From positions 1,445,662-1,509,661 of the forward strand of contig MOYA01000001.1 of the NCBI GenBank assembly GCA_001899315.1: a DNA stretch of 64,000 nt, read 5' to 3'. The translations under genes and the position numbers were made by a program. The notes beneath the pieces were generated by a model, which searched no databases, was not told where the DNA came from, and saw only the letters and a list, made by a program, of their open reading frames with translations. Numbering within the stretch: position 1 is the first letter of the stretch; every line of letters begins with the position of its first letter. This stretch comes from Candidatus Obscuribacter phosphatis. Its GTDB lineage: Bacteria > Cyanobacteriota > Vampirovibrionia > Obscuribacterales > Obscuribacteraceae. Shown here one piece after another: positions 51,224 to 59,459 of the stretch.

Positions 51224-53739
51224 ACCAAAGACTCTCCGACATCAAGATCCTCTGCAATTTCCAAAGGGTCTTTGCCCAACTCATCCTCGACCCAGTCTTT
51301 GATCAGATAGAGCATATTGTCTTCAATCAAGAAGAGCATCGGTACAAAGGTGGCGCCCTTGAACAACTTAGACAAGCGCCGCGACTCTTTCACCGAGAAA
51401 TCGATGGCATCGGAAATCTCTCTAGAGCTGGCGTGCTTATCAAAGAAGCGAGCGGCTTCGGCGACTTCCCAACCGTGGATCGTCGATAGCGACTTTACAA
51501 AATCATCGCGTTTCTTATGTGGATCAGACATGATGCAATGATTATGGGCAATCAGAGCCATATATTTAATGCCTGCCGACAAAGCCAAAGCCAGAGAAAA
51601 CTCAGAGCCTTGCATATTGGCACCGGTTCGTCGAATGACGTAGGCGCAGTTTTGAGGCAGGGTGAGAGACTTTCTATAGTCAATACACATACCGATGATC
51701 AGCTCAGGACTGTCACTGAGAGAGCTATCTATCTGTCCCATGTTCTGACACTTCAGCAAGGTTGAAATAGGCGTTTCCCTGAGGGCTTCTGGAATATCAT
51801 CTTCTCCTCTAACCGGTACAAGGCGCGACATGTCTCTCTTAATTGCTTCAAACTGACCAGTCAGCATTTTCTGGGTACGGTCCATTCTCGCCTTGAGAAT
51901 CTTGGTCAACTTGCTGTTGTCCATTAAGAGAGCGGAGCGCAACTTACAGTCTCTAGGTCCATCGTCTTTGACATTGCTCTTCAAGCCGGCCGAACACCCC
52001 TGGCATGTGGTGGTGAGAAGCTTTTCGTTGACGTCCAAAAGCGCTTCCCGATAATCGTAAAAGTAATTCTCTGGTCCAAGAACCTTGAGGGCACCGCTAT
52101 TGCGCAATAATTCAAGAGGCTGTCCGGGCAATTCAGCAATGACCATGCGCACGCCGCTGCGCTTCAACTGTGAATGAATAGACAAAAGGGTCTCGACACC
52201 AGTCATGTCAAGCACGTTAACTGCACGCATATGAAGAATGACAGCTTTGAGGTCTTGGGTGATGAGGATCGTTTCAGTAAACTTTTGCACCGCCCCAAAG
52301 AAAAGCGGACCATCAACTAGGTAAGTTCTTACAAACTTACAACTTGGAATTTGCTGCCCAACAGCTAATCGTTCATCAAGGTCATCCCCCTCTGACACAA
52401 GACGAACCGAGCTCATCTGTCTGACAAAGAGTACGCAAGTAAGCAGCAGACCAGCGAGAACACCAGCTGTAAGGTCGACGGCGACCGAGGCAACGGTGGT
52501 GATTATGATCACCCAGCCCTCAGTTCGAGAACCTCTCCAAATCTCTCGAATTTCATCCCACTCAATAAGACGGAATCCGGTCAAAACTAGAATTCCGGCG
52601 AGCGCCGAGAGCGGAATTTGTTCTGCAAATTTTGTCAGAGTAACAGCCATAAAGGCTAATACGATTGAATGGACTATAGCTGATAATCTTGTCCTTGCAC
52701 CGGCGCTGATATTGATAGCGGTCCTAGCTATAACACCAGTAACCGGTACACCGCCAAAAAACGGCATGCAGACATTGGCTAAGCCTTGACCAATTAGCTC
52801 TTGATCAGGGCGGTGCCTCGCCGACATTGTCATACCGTCAGCGACAGCCGCACTAAGCAAAGACTCTATAGAACCCAACATAAAGACAGTCAGTGAATAC
52901 ACCAAGAGAGCTTGAATTTGCTCGGCACCGAGATTAGTGGGGAAAGTCGGAAGCTGAGGAATTAGATCTAGGGGAGGAATTGATGCAAGATCAATGATCC
53001 TCGGTACATCAAAATGAAAGGCCGAAGCGACCAGTGAAGCGACAATGATTGCCGCCAGTTGACCTGGAATTGCTTTGGTAAGCTTTGGTACCAATACTGC
53101 AACTAGAATTACTAGGATACCTATCGATAAGGCCTGATAGTTTGTTGAATGATTAACTACGACTTTCTCAAACAGTATCGAAACATCTTTGAAGAACTCA
53201 GGAATGAAAGGAGTGCTGGCAAGGTGCGCCGCATCAGTTGGCTCTGATAAAACTTTGTTGGGCAATCCAAAAAAATCGCCTAGGGAATTGAAGACAACGA
53301 GAATTCCAATTGCATTGGCAAAGCCAACTATTACAGGCATTGGAATATAGGTTATGAGCCTTCCAAGTCGCAATAATCCGGCAATTATTTGCAAAAGACC
53401 GGCAACCAAGCCGACGAACCAAATACCAATGAGACCGTAGCCGTGAGCAATTTCAATCAGAACTACGGCCATCGCAGCAGCCGGTCCGGTAACAGCATAA
53501 CGCTGTCCACCAAAGAGAGCGGTAATCACACCGGCTACGATACCAGTAACGAGTCCGATCGATGGATCGACGCCACTGGCGACAGCTAATGCCAGATTGA
53601 GAGGCAACGCCACCATGGCCACGGTAATGCCGGCCATCAAATCTCTGCCGGCAGTGGAAGGATTGAACATCTCCTTCCATTCGGCGAAAAGGTATTTGAA
53701 GTCTATGGCTTTATTGATAGTGGCAGCACTGTTTAGCAT
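51220..53739 (-). CDS. SulP transporter fused to STAS and beta-carbonic-anhydrase-like domains
   Basis: 839 residues. The SulP membrane domain (about 30-440; DLMAGITVAMVALPLNLALA, GQRYAVTGPAAAMAVVL, YIPMPVIVGFANAIGI) has about 12-14 helices. A STAS domain (about 455-560; LHMRAVNVLDMTGVETLLS) and a linker follow. The C-terminal domain (about 665-810) keeps the beta-carbonic-anhydrase ligands: CIDYR (Cys685, Asp687, Arg689) and AHNHC (His732, Cys735). SulP proteins carry sulfate or bicarbonate (BicA), and fusion to carbonic anhydrase suggests bicarbonate uptake or CO2 interconversion at the membrane. The transported ion is not proven. It is followed by an overlapping TPR gene. Confidence 0.9.
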   Translation of the reverse strand: MLNSAATINKAIDFKYLFAEWKEMFNPSTAGRDLMAGITVAMVALPLNLALAVASGVDPSIGLVTGIVAGVITALFGGQRYAVTGPAAAMAVVLIEIAHGYGLIGIWFVGLVAGLLQIIAGLLRLGRLITYIPMPVIVGFANAIGILVVFNSLGDFFGLPNKVLSEPTDAAHLASTPFIPEFFKDVSILFEKVVVNHSTNYQALSIGILVILVAVLVPKLTKAIPGQLAAIIVASLVASAFHFDVPRIIDLASIPPLDLIPQLPTFPTNLGAEQIQALLVYSLTVFMLGSIESLLSAAVADGMTMSARHRPDQELIGQGLANVCMPFFGGVPVTGVIARTAINISAGARTRLSAIVHSIVLAFMAVTLTKFAEQIPLSALAGILVLTGFRLIEWDEIREIWRGSRTEGWVIIITTVASVAVDLTAGVLAGLLLTCVLFVRQMSSVRLVSEGDDLDERLAVGQQIPSCKFVRTYLVDGPLFFGAVQKFTETILITQDLKAVILHMRAVNVLDMTGVETLLSIHSQLKRSGVRMVIAELPGQPLELLRNSGALKVLGPENYFYDYREALLDVNEKLLTTTCQGCSAGLKSNVKDDGPRDCKLRSALLMDNSKLTKILKARMDRTQKMLTGQFEAIKRDMSRLVPVRGEDDIPEALRETPISTLLKCQNMGQIDSSLSDSPELIIGMCIDYRKSLTLPQNCAYVIRRTGANMQGSEFSLALALSAGIKYMALIAHNHCIMSDPHKKRDDFVKSLSTIHGWEVAEAARFFDKHASSREISDAIDFSVKESRRLSKLFKGATFVPMLFLIEDNMLYLIKDWVEDELGKDPLEIAEDLDVGESLV

Positions 53740-54074
53740 TCAATCTCTTCTTGCATCCTTTATCAATTGTCCTAATTCCGACATTAGAAACTGACGACAC
53801 TTTCGCAATACCACAATGCTTACCTGCGTCATTTCTAATATACGACTAGACCTACATGCGACTGGACTTACACACGACAATAGCTCTCGTCTTACCGTCT
53901 TCTTGTCGACAATACGTATTATCGTCAATGCGACAATACGGTAGTTCGACAAGAGGTTCGCTTCGAAGAAACCATTGAAGAATGCTTGAAAGTTATACTT
54001 TAGCCTTTGTTGTATTCTTTTTCTCTAGTTGCATCTGAGACTTTTCTGACAAAGTCTTTTTCGGTGGTTCTAAC
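53740..54074. other. gene-free divergent region with CGACAATACG motifs
   Basis: 335 bases between the SulP gene (minus) and the MshEN-like gene (plus); it should hold both promoters. I see no ORF above background. The middle holds two copies of CGACAATACG (53907-53916 and 53931-53940), the first forming an imperfect palindrome with CGTATTATCG (53907-53924). The same motif, inverted, recurs near 55144 and 55338. Confidence 0.6.
53907..53940. repeat. CGACAATACG repeat and imperfect palindrome
   Basis: CGACAATACG occurs twice in 34 bases, the first copy within an 18-base near-palindrome. It could be a transcription-factor site or a small repetitive element. Confidence 0.5.
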
Positions 54075-54620
54075 TTGGACAAAATCTCCCTTATTCTTGA
54101 CGAACAAAAGGCGCACAAGCTTATTGAGCGATTAGGGCGCCTTAGAGAGGCTTTCCCAAACTCAAAGATAGATAGAGCAATCGAGCTGGTTTCGCAAAGC
54201 TTGAAGGGCAATATAAAGGCTGATGAGGTTTCAAAGGCGCAAGGAGAAAAACTCAATAAACGCTTGCGCCTCGGTCAGCTCTGCTTAGCCTCTGGAATGA
54301 TCAGCCTAGAGCAACTCGCCGAAGCTATGGCTCTGCAGAACACGAGCGATATTCCTTTGGGAGAAATTCTTTTGGCTAAGCAATGGATTTCTCAAGAAGA
54401 GTTAGATGGCTTGCTAATAGCGCAGGATCTAATCACGGGCGAAGAAGAGTGCACGGACCAGGAAGGTCTTTCTCTCTTGGCACTAGGGTTAATCACCGAA
54501 GAGGCAATTGCTATCGGACTGCTTGAAAAGAGAATCAGCGGAAATTCTCTCAAGGAAGTTCTCGCCCGACGAGGTTGGCTACAAAGTGAGATATTCGAGG
54601 CTGTTTTTTCTAACGACTGA
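54075..54620 (+). CDS. MshEN-like stand-alone protein
   Basis: 181 residues from TTG 54075. Residues 1-70 are helical and charged. Residues about 72-170 carry MshEN-type halves: RLGQLCLASGMISLEQLAEA with PLGEILLAKQWISQEELDGL, then LSLLALGLITEEAIAIGLLE with SLKEVLARRGWLQSE. No ATPase, membrane segment or signal peptide. It is the third protein of this kind in the window, after 10301 and 19305. I infer a small nucleotide-binding or adaptor protein. Surrounded by unusually long intergenic DNA. Confidence 0.7.
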   Translation: MDKISLILDEQKAHKLIERLGRLREAFPNSKIDRAIELVSQSLKGNIKADEVSKAQGEKLNKRLRLGQLCLASGMISLEQLAEAMALQNTSDIPLGEILLAKQWISQEELDGLLIAQDLITGEEECTDQEGLSLLALGLITEEAIAIGLLEKRISGNSLKEVLARRGWLQSEIFEAVFSND

Positions 54621-55337
54621 CGAATCACTCTCCTAAAGCTCGATAAATGCGAAAAACGCCAGCAAAATTCGATTGCCCGAAAAGCCCGCCCAGTACTCGT
54701 TTTCGGCTCCGGTTTTAGTCGATGAAACATAATATACATTATCAGACCAACAGTCAGGCTTTCCGTAGTCCTCATTTGCCGCTGCCTTTGGCTTCAACAG
54801 CTATTCAAAGGTAGAAGAGCAAACAAAGAGAATTTTCCAGAAATCACTCCCGAGAAATTTCTAGAGTTTTCTCAAAGTGAATTCGGTTCACATTGGGGCC
54901 GTCCGATTTAGTCTTAGTCCCCTCGGGACAACTAACTAAGAGATCTCGCATAGCCAGCCTTCGCCTTTCTCTGAAGCTAAAAATAGAAGAAAATCTCCTA
55001 CGCCCAAAGTCCTAATAATCCAAATCTCAAGATACACACCTATCCCTATTACTCTCTCCTAAATCTATTGGGTAGGCGGATAGACCCTTCATCCGAAGAT
55101 TCAGAACGAGTCAAGTCTAAAAGCCTACGTAAGTACGTTCATTCGTATTGTCTTATGCTCGACGCATCAGCTAGTTGAGGACGTCCTTTACCAAAGCTGT
55201 AAGCCTTTGAACGGTTGTCCTTTTGTCAACAACAGCTAGTTGATTAGAGAATCCCGAAGACAAAGTCACCTTGAAGCCCATAAACTAATCACTGAACTAG
55301 CTAGAGCCGTTCGCTACTAAGACTCAATAGCCAACTT

Positions 55338-55355
55338 CGTATTGTCGTATTGTCG
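55338..55355. repeat. tandem CGTATTGTCG motif
   Basis: CGTATTGTC appears twice in direct tandem, the second ending in G. It is the reverse complement of the motif at 53907 and 53931. Confidence 0.5.
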
Positions 55356-55453
55356 CACCGTCGTCTCTACTTACATTCCTCCCGTACTACCGTGCTATCT
55401 TCGAAGCGTGTTCACGTTCTCTCGTCCACAAGTAGTACCGTCCACTTGTACTC

Positions 55454-55495
55454 CCGTTCACACTTTTTCAATACCTACTGTAAAACTGTGAACGG
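55454..55495. repeat. 9-bp perfect inverted repeat
   Basis: CCGTTCACA (55454-55462) and TGTGAACGG (55487-55495) are exact reverse complements separated by 24 bases, and flanking CC/GG can extend the stem with a bulge. It could form a hairpin or an operator. Confidence 0.45.
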
Positions 55496-55733
55496 TGGGA
55501 CTAGAGTTATTGTGCACTTGCTTATCTAGCTTGCCTGATTCAGAGTTCAAGGCGCGCGAACTAACTTAACTTAGAATGCCGAAACTCACTAAGAGGCAAA
55601 TAAACTCGCAATAATTACTGGCATGCCACTATTATTGTGTATACTGTAGTGCATCTTTGTTCTCGCGTACAAACGCTTCAGCAGAGAAGCAAGCATGCTT
55701 GCCTGGGCTAGCCCAATAACAAAGGAATCCGAT

Positions 55734-57242
55734 TTGAGAAGTCTACTTACCATCATTCTGCTCACGCTGTTTGCAAGCATCGGAAACGTCAACTCAGCCC
55801 AAGCGACCTCTCTGCAGAAAGATGAGTCAATAAGGTTAGGCTTACCCTTCTCAGATCACATGGTGATCCAGCAAGGCAGTAGGATTCCGATCTGGGGTAA
55901 AGCCGCACCTAATGAACTTATAACCGTTAAGCTAGATCAGGCAACTCAAACTGTAACCGCAGACGGGAAAGGAAACTTCAAGGTTGAGTTTGAACCTTTG
56001 TCTGCAGGCGGTCCACACACAATCAAGGTTTCCGGCAAAACAAGCACAAAAGACTCAAAAGAACTTATCGTCAAAGATGTGATGATTGGCGAGGTCTGGC
56101 TCTGTTCCGGGCAGTCGAACATGGCTCTACTATTGCAAGAACTGCCTGCCGATCAACAAAAACGAATAGTAAGCAATCTAAGCGCGAGTTTGCGCATAAT
56201 GCAAATTCCTCCTACCTTAGCCAAAAGCGACGCTGCAGCGATGAAAGCCTCTTGGACAAAAGGTAGCGATATTAAAACCTTGAACTACGCAGCCTTGCCT
56301 CTTTGCTACGGACAAAAGCTGCAAACCTGCTTGAATAATCCAGTCGGAATAATAACAGCAGCAATTCCTGGTAGTCCAATAGACGTTTGGATTCCCAGCA
56401 GTCATCTAAAAAATGTCTCTCCCTATTCTAGAGTTCTACAGTTTCGCCAGCCAAACATCCCCAAAGAGCAAATCACATTTTTGAATGGAGGCGCATGCTC
56501 TCTTGGTTTTACCTACATGATCAGTCCGCTACTCCAATTTCCAATTAAGGGCGTTCTATGGTATCAGGGCGAAGCCAACCTAGGACAAGCAAAAGAATAC
56601 TCGAGCCTTTTCACCTTGCTTATAGATTCTTGGCGTGAGCGATGGAAGCTGGAAACTGACTTGCCCTTTGTGTACATTCAACTACCTGGCTGCAAAAGTC
56701 TTACCGAAACGCTTGGACAGGGAGTTTGGGCTCAGTTGCGTGAGGCGCAAGCAAAGGCACTGGAAATTCGCAACGTCCGACAAATTACATCCTTCGATCT
56801 AGGCAATGCCCAGCAGATTCATCCCCCCAAGAAGTACGAACTTGGAGTGCGTGCAGCCAATCAAGTGGCAGAAGGAATCTATGGAAAAAAGTTGAATAGT
56901 TTTGGACCACAACTCAAGTCAGTAGATGTAGAAGGCAACAAAGTCACCCTTACTTTTGAATACGCTGGCGACCAGGTTGGAACCGGTTTAACTCTTGTAG
57001 GTAAGGATTGCTTTGAAATAGCCGGTATAAACAACCAATTTCAACCCGCGCACGCAGAGATATCTGCAAACATAGTCAAAGTCTGGAGCGACCAAGTCGA
57101 TAAGCCAGTGCATCTACGATACTGCTACAGCGACTATTCAGAAAGTTATCTTACTAACAAAAGTGGCGTTCCTGCAGCACCATTTCAAATCAATCTCTTT
57201 GCTGAAAAGAGAAGATTGAAATCCCCACAGATCCTGAAATAG
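55734..57242 (+). CDS. exported sialate O-acetylesterase-like (SASA) enzyme
   Basis: Removes O-acetyl groups from sialic acids or other acetylated glycans. TTG 55734 is chosen: AAAGGA is 8 bases upstream and the signal peptide MRSLLTIILLTLFASIGNVNSAQA then starts cleanly (ATG 55695 gives an odd extension). About 502 residues. N-terminal beta-domain (LGLPFSDHMVIQQGSRIPIWGKA), then the SGNH/SASA core: GEVWLCSGQSNM (catalytic Ser), GVLWYQGEAN, SWRERWKLETDLPFVYIQLPG, and near the C-terminus QIHPPKKYELG, in which His replaces the usual DIHP pattern as catalytic His. Complete. Confidence 0.9.
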   Translation: MRSLLTIILLTLFASIGNVNSAQATSLQKDESIRLGLPFSDHMVIQQGSRIPIWGKAAPNELITVKLDQATQTVTADGKGNFKVEFEPLSAGGPHTIKVSGKTSTKDSKELIVKDVMIGEVWLCSGQSNMALLLQELPADQQKRIVSNLSASLRIMQIPPTLAKSDAAAMKASWTKGSDIKTLNYAALPLCYGQKLQTCLNNPVGIITAAIPGSPIDVWIPSSHLKNVSPYSRVLQFRQPNIPKEQITFLNGGACSLGFTYMISPLLQFPIKGVLWYQGEANLGQAKEYSSLFTLLIDSWRERWKLETDLPFVYIQLPGCKSLTETLGQGVWAQLREAQAKALEIRNVRQITSFDLGNAQQIHPPKKYELGVRAANQVAEGIYGKKLNSFGPQLKSVDVEGNKVTLTFEYAGDQVGTGLTLVGKDCFEIAGINNQFQPAHAEISANIVKVWSDQVDKPVHLRYCYSDYSESYLTNKSGVPAAPFQINLFAEKRRLKSPQILK

Positions 57243-57253
57243 GAAAACAAGTC

Positions 57254-59188
57254 TTATCTTCGCACCTGCACCAAAAGCAGATCTTCACGTTTCCATTGAG
57301 GCAAGGACTTTAGCTTAATTGCCTCATAAAGGTCTTGATATGAGTACTGACCACTGGCAATGATGAAATAACTCTTGTCACTCAAACCTAGTTGCTGCCA
57401 GTAGCTGCGCGGAATCAAAAGGAAACCGCCGCGGCCGGCGTATGAAAGTTCTCGACAAGCATTATCATCGCAAAGAGAACTAGCTCTCTGATTTCTAAAA
57501 GTAAGCAAGTCTCTCAAGTTATAGTCCATTCCTAAGGAACTATGAACATTTACGGACACTGCTCTACCTGCTTTGGCAATCGTCTCACACATCAGGGGCA
57601 ATGGATTCTTTAGAGCTTGTTCTGTCGGCACAATCTGACCACCGCTGTAGATGGTAATCAGCCAAGTAATTAGGCCAGTTGTGCAGAGAACTGAATATAG
57701 ACTTCCTCGGCTGGCTGCCCAGAACAAAAGAGTGCCTAGAGAGGCAAGTGCAATGCTAAAGCCGAAAAGCAAAGCAGCATTTAACTGCCCCTTGAATAGA
57801 ATCGGCAGGGCAATTGGCATGAAAAATGCCGCGGCAACAACCAGCCAAGCAAGGCACTTCACACCGCCCTTTACAGCCGCAGAGCCAAGCTTCCATCGAC
57901 TGGCGCAGAGTGCCATAAGAACGGCAGCAGCCGGCATGGTGGGCAAAACGTAGTAAGACCAGTTGCTATCAGCCAGAGTAAAAAATGCAATAACTGCAGA
58001 GATCCAACAAATGCTAAAGCCAATTGCTTGCTTGAGCCTCGCTGTCTCATTTGGCGCTCGCATCAAACGCACAAGACTAAAGATAACCAATGGCATAAGC
58101 ACAGTCCAAGGGGCAAAGAGAACGAAGAAACCCTTGAGCATGTAATAAGGCGGATGCTGAAAAGCCAACATCTGATTGTACGGAATCACTCCAATATTCT
58201 TGGCTGTTCCAATAAAGCGTTGCAAATTTTCATGCAAGAACATTGCATCAAAATAGCTCATGCTCTGCACCTGGTAATTTGCGAAGAACCAAGGCAAGCC
58301 TATAGCAGAAAATAAAGCACAAGCTAGCAAGATATTCTTGCCTTGCAAAAGCTTGAAACTACGATAGCAACGAAGAAAGATGAAGAGAGACAAAGTTGGC
58401 AGAAGTACCCCTATGGGTCCCTTTGTCAATACAGCCAGCGCAAGAGAGCAAGCCGTTAAGCAAACGTACAATGCTTCTCTCGAAAAACTATGCCTAGGTA
58501 AAACCTCCTCAAGATCGCCATCGCCAGATGCGGCACAGGAAGCCAAACTCACAGAAAAGGGAAGTGAACGCTTTCGACTCTCAGCATAAGCCATGAAGGC
58601 GAAAGTAAGTCCGAGGCAGCAAAAGAGCGAGAACAACATATCGCACATACAAAGAGCTGCGTACCGAGAAAACTCTCGTGAAGTAGCAAGCACTAGCGCA
58701 GCCAAGATACCAGCTCTAGCACCAGCCAATGCTTTTGCGACAAGACCAGTCAATGTTATCAATGCAAGAGCCGCCAGAATGGAAGGAAGCCTGACTGCAA
58801 ACAGAGACTGCCCGAAAATCTTCAGGCAGGGCAACATTGCCCAGTAACTTAGACCAGGGATGTGATAGAAGGGCTTGCCGTAATACGTCGGCGTCAGCAA
58901 ATCGCCTGACTGCAACATCTCCACGGCCGCCAAAGCAGAGCAAGACTCGGCAATAGTAAATGCCGGCTGGCAAATTGCTTCTACCAGGTAAAGAAGAGTG
59001 CTGAGAACTAAGACCAAACTTAATCCACAGACGAAATACTTATTTGAGCCGTCTTTGGTGGCAAACTCTATAAAACCGGGCGAAAATCCATACCTGTTGG
59101 AATTAAGTCCAACTAGGTCTGCAGTGCCGCTCTGCGCCAATTTTTCTGTGACTTTCTCAGCCACTTTCTCTGACACCTTTTCTGCCAC
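57254..59188 (-). CDS. GT39-like membrane glycosyltransferase (ArnT/PMT family)
   Basis: 644 residues with about twelve membrane segments. The first periplasmic loop holds the GT-C motif region: AAVEMLQSGDLLTPTYYGKPFYHIPGLSYW (acidic residue near the start and Y..KPF), followed by FGQSLFAVRLPSILAAL. Such enzymes transfer a sugar from a lipid carrier to lipid A or another acceptor at the outer face of the membrane. The N-terminus is a soluble, repeated EKVSEKVAEKVTEK built from a 12-base unit (59143-59190). The C-terminal domain (about 520-644) is soluble and outward-facing. Acceptor unknown. Confidence 0.85.
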   Translation of the reverse strand: MAEKVSEKVAEKVTEKLAQSGTADLVGLNSNRYGFSPGFIEFATKDGSNKYFVCGLSLVLVLSTLLYLVEAICQPAFTIAESCSALAAVEMLQSGDLLTPTYYGKPFYHIPGLSYWAMLPCLKIFGQSLFAVRLPSILAALALITLTGLVAKALAGARAGILAALVLATSREFSRYAALCMCDMLFSLFCCLGLTFAFMAYAESRKRSLPFSVSLASCAASGDGDLEEVLPRHSFSREALYVCLTACSLALAVLTKGPIGVLLPTLSLFIFLRCYRSFKLLQGKNILLACALFSAIGLPWFFANYQVQSMSYFDAMFLHENLQRFIGTAKNIGVIPYNQMLAFQHPPYYMLKGFFVLFAPWTVLMPLVIFSLVRLMRAPNETARLKQAIGFSICWISAVIAFFTLADSNWSYYVLPTMPAAAVLMALCASRWKLGSAAVKGGVKCLAWLVVAAAFFMPIALPILFKGQLNAALLFGFSIALASLGTLLFWAASRGSLYSVLCTTGLITWLITIYSGGQIVPTEQALKNPLPLMCETIAKAGRAVSVNVHSSLGMDYNLRDLLTFRNQRASSLCDDNACRELSYAGRGGFLLIPRSYWQQLGLSDKSYFIIASGQYSYQDLYEAIKLKSLPQWKREDLLLVQVRR

Positions 59189-59459
59189 GTTTTAGAGGTT
59201 CCAGGCTTTATACTGATATGCTTGACAAAATGCCACTGAGCTTAGCATAGGGAGCTCTTGTTTACTACCAAGAAAGCACCTAAGCAATACCTACTTGTAT
59301 AAAAAATGCGCCAATCAGCCTCAAAAATGGCTTCCTGTGGGAAGTTTATTAGCTAATTATTAGCGCTTTGGTTGAGAATTGTACTTAATGCAGCAACTTT
59401 CCACCTCGTCAAAATGAGATATTCGCAGTCATCTAAATATTCTTGCCTGCCAATCAAAG

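Larger units (their letters stand above)
54621..55733. other. 1.1-kb gene-free region with short repeats
   Basis: No ORF of convincing composition on either strand. I see direct repeats CAGCTAGTTGA at 55168-55178 and 55233-55243, inverted CGTATTGTC copies at 55144-55152 and 55338-55355 (two in tandem), and an inverted repeat at 55454/55487. Many C/T-rich stretches without an obvious frame suggest decayed coding DNA or an unrecognised RNA. No tRNA, rRNA or riboswitch form was recognised. Confidence 0.6.

Noticed and set aside
53907-55355. CRISPR array or attachment-site pair
   Set aside because: The motif copies are only 9-10 bases, irregularly spaced, and no cas, integrase or phage gene is nearby.
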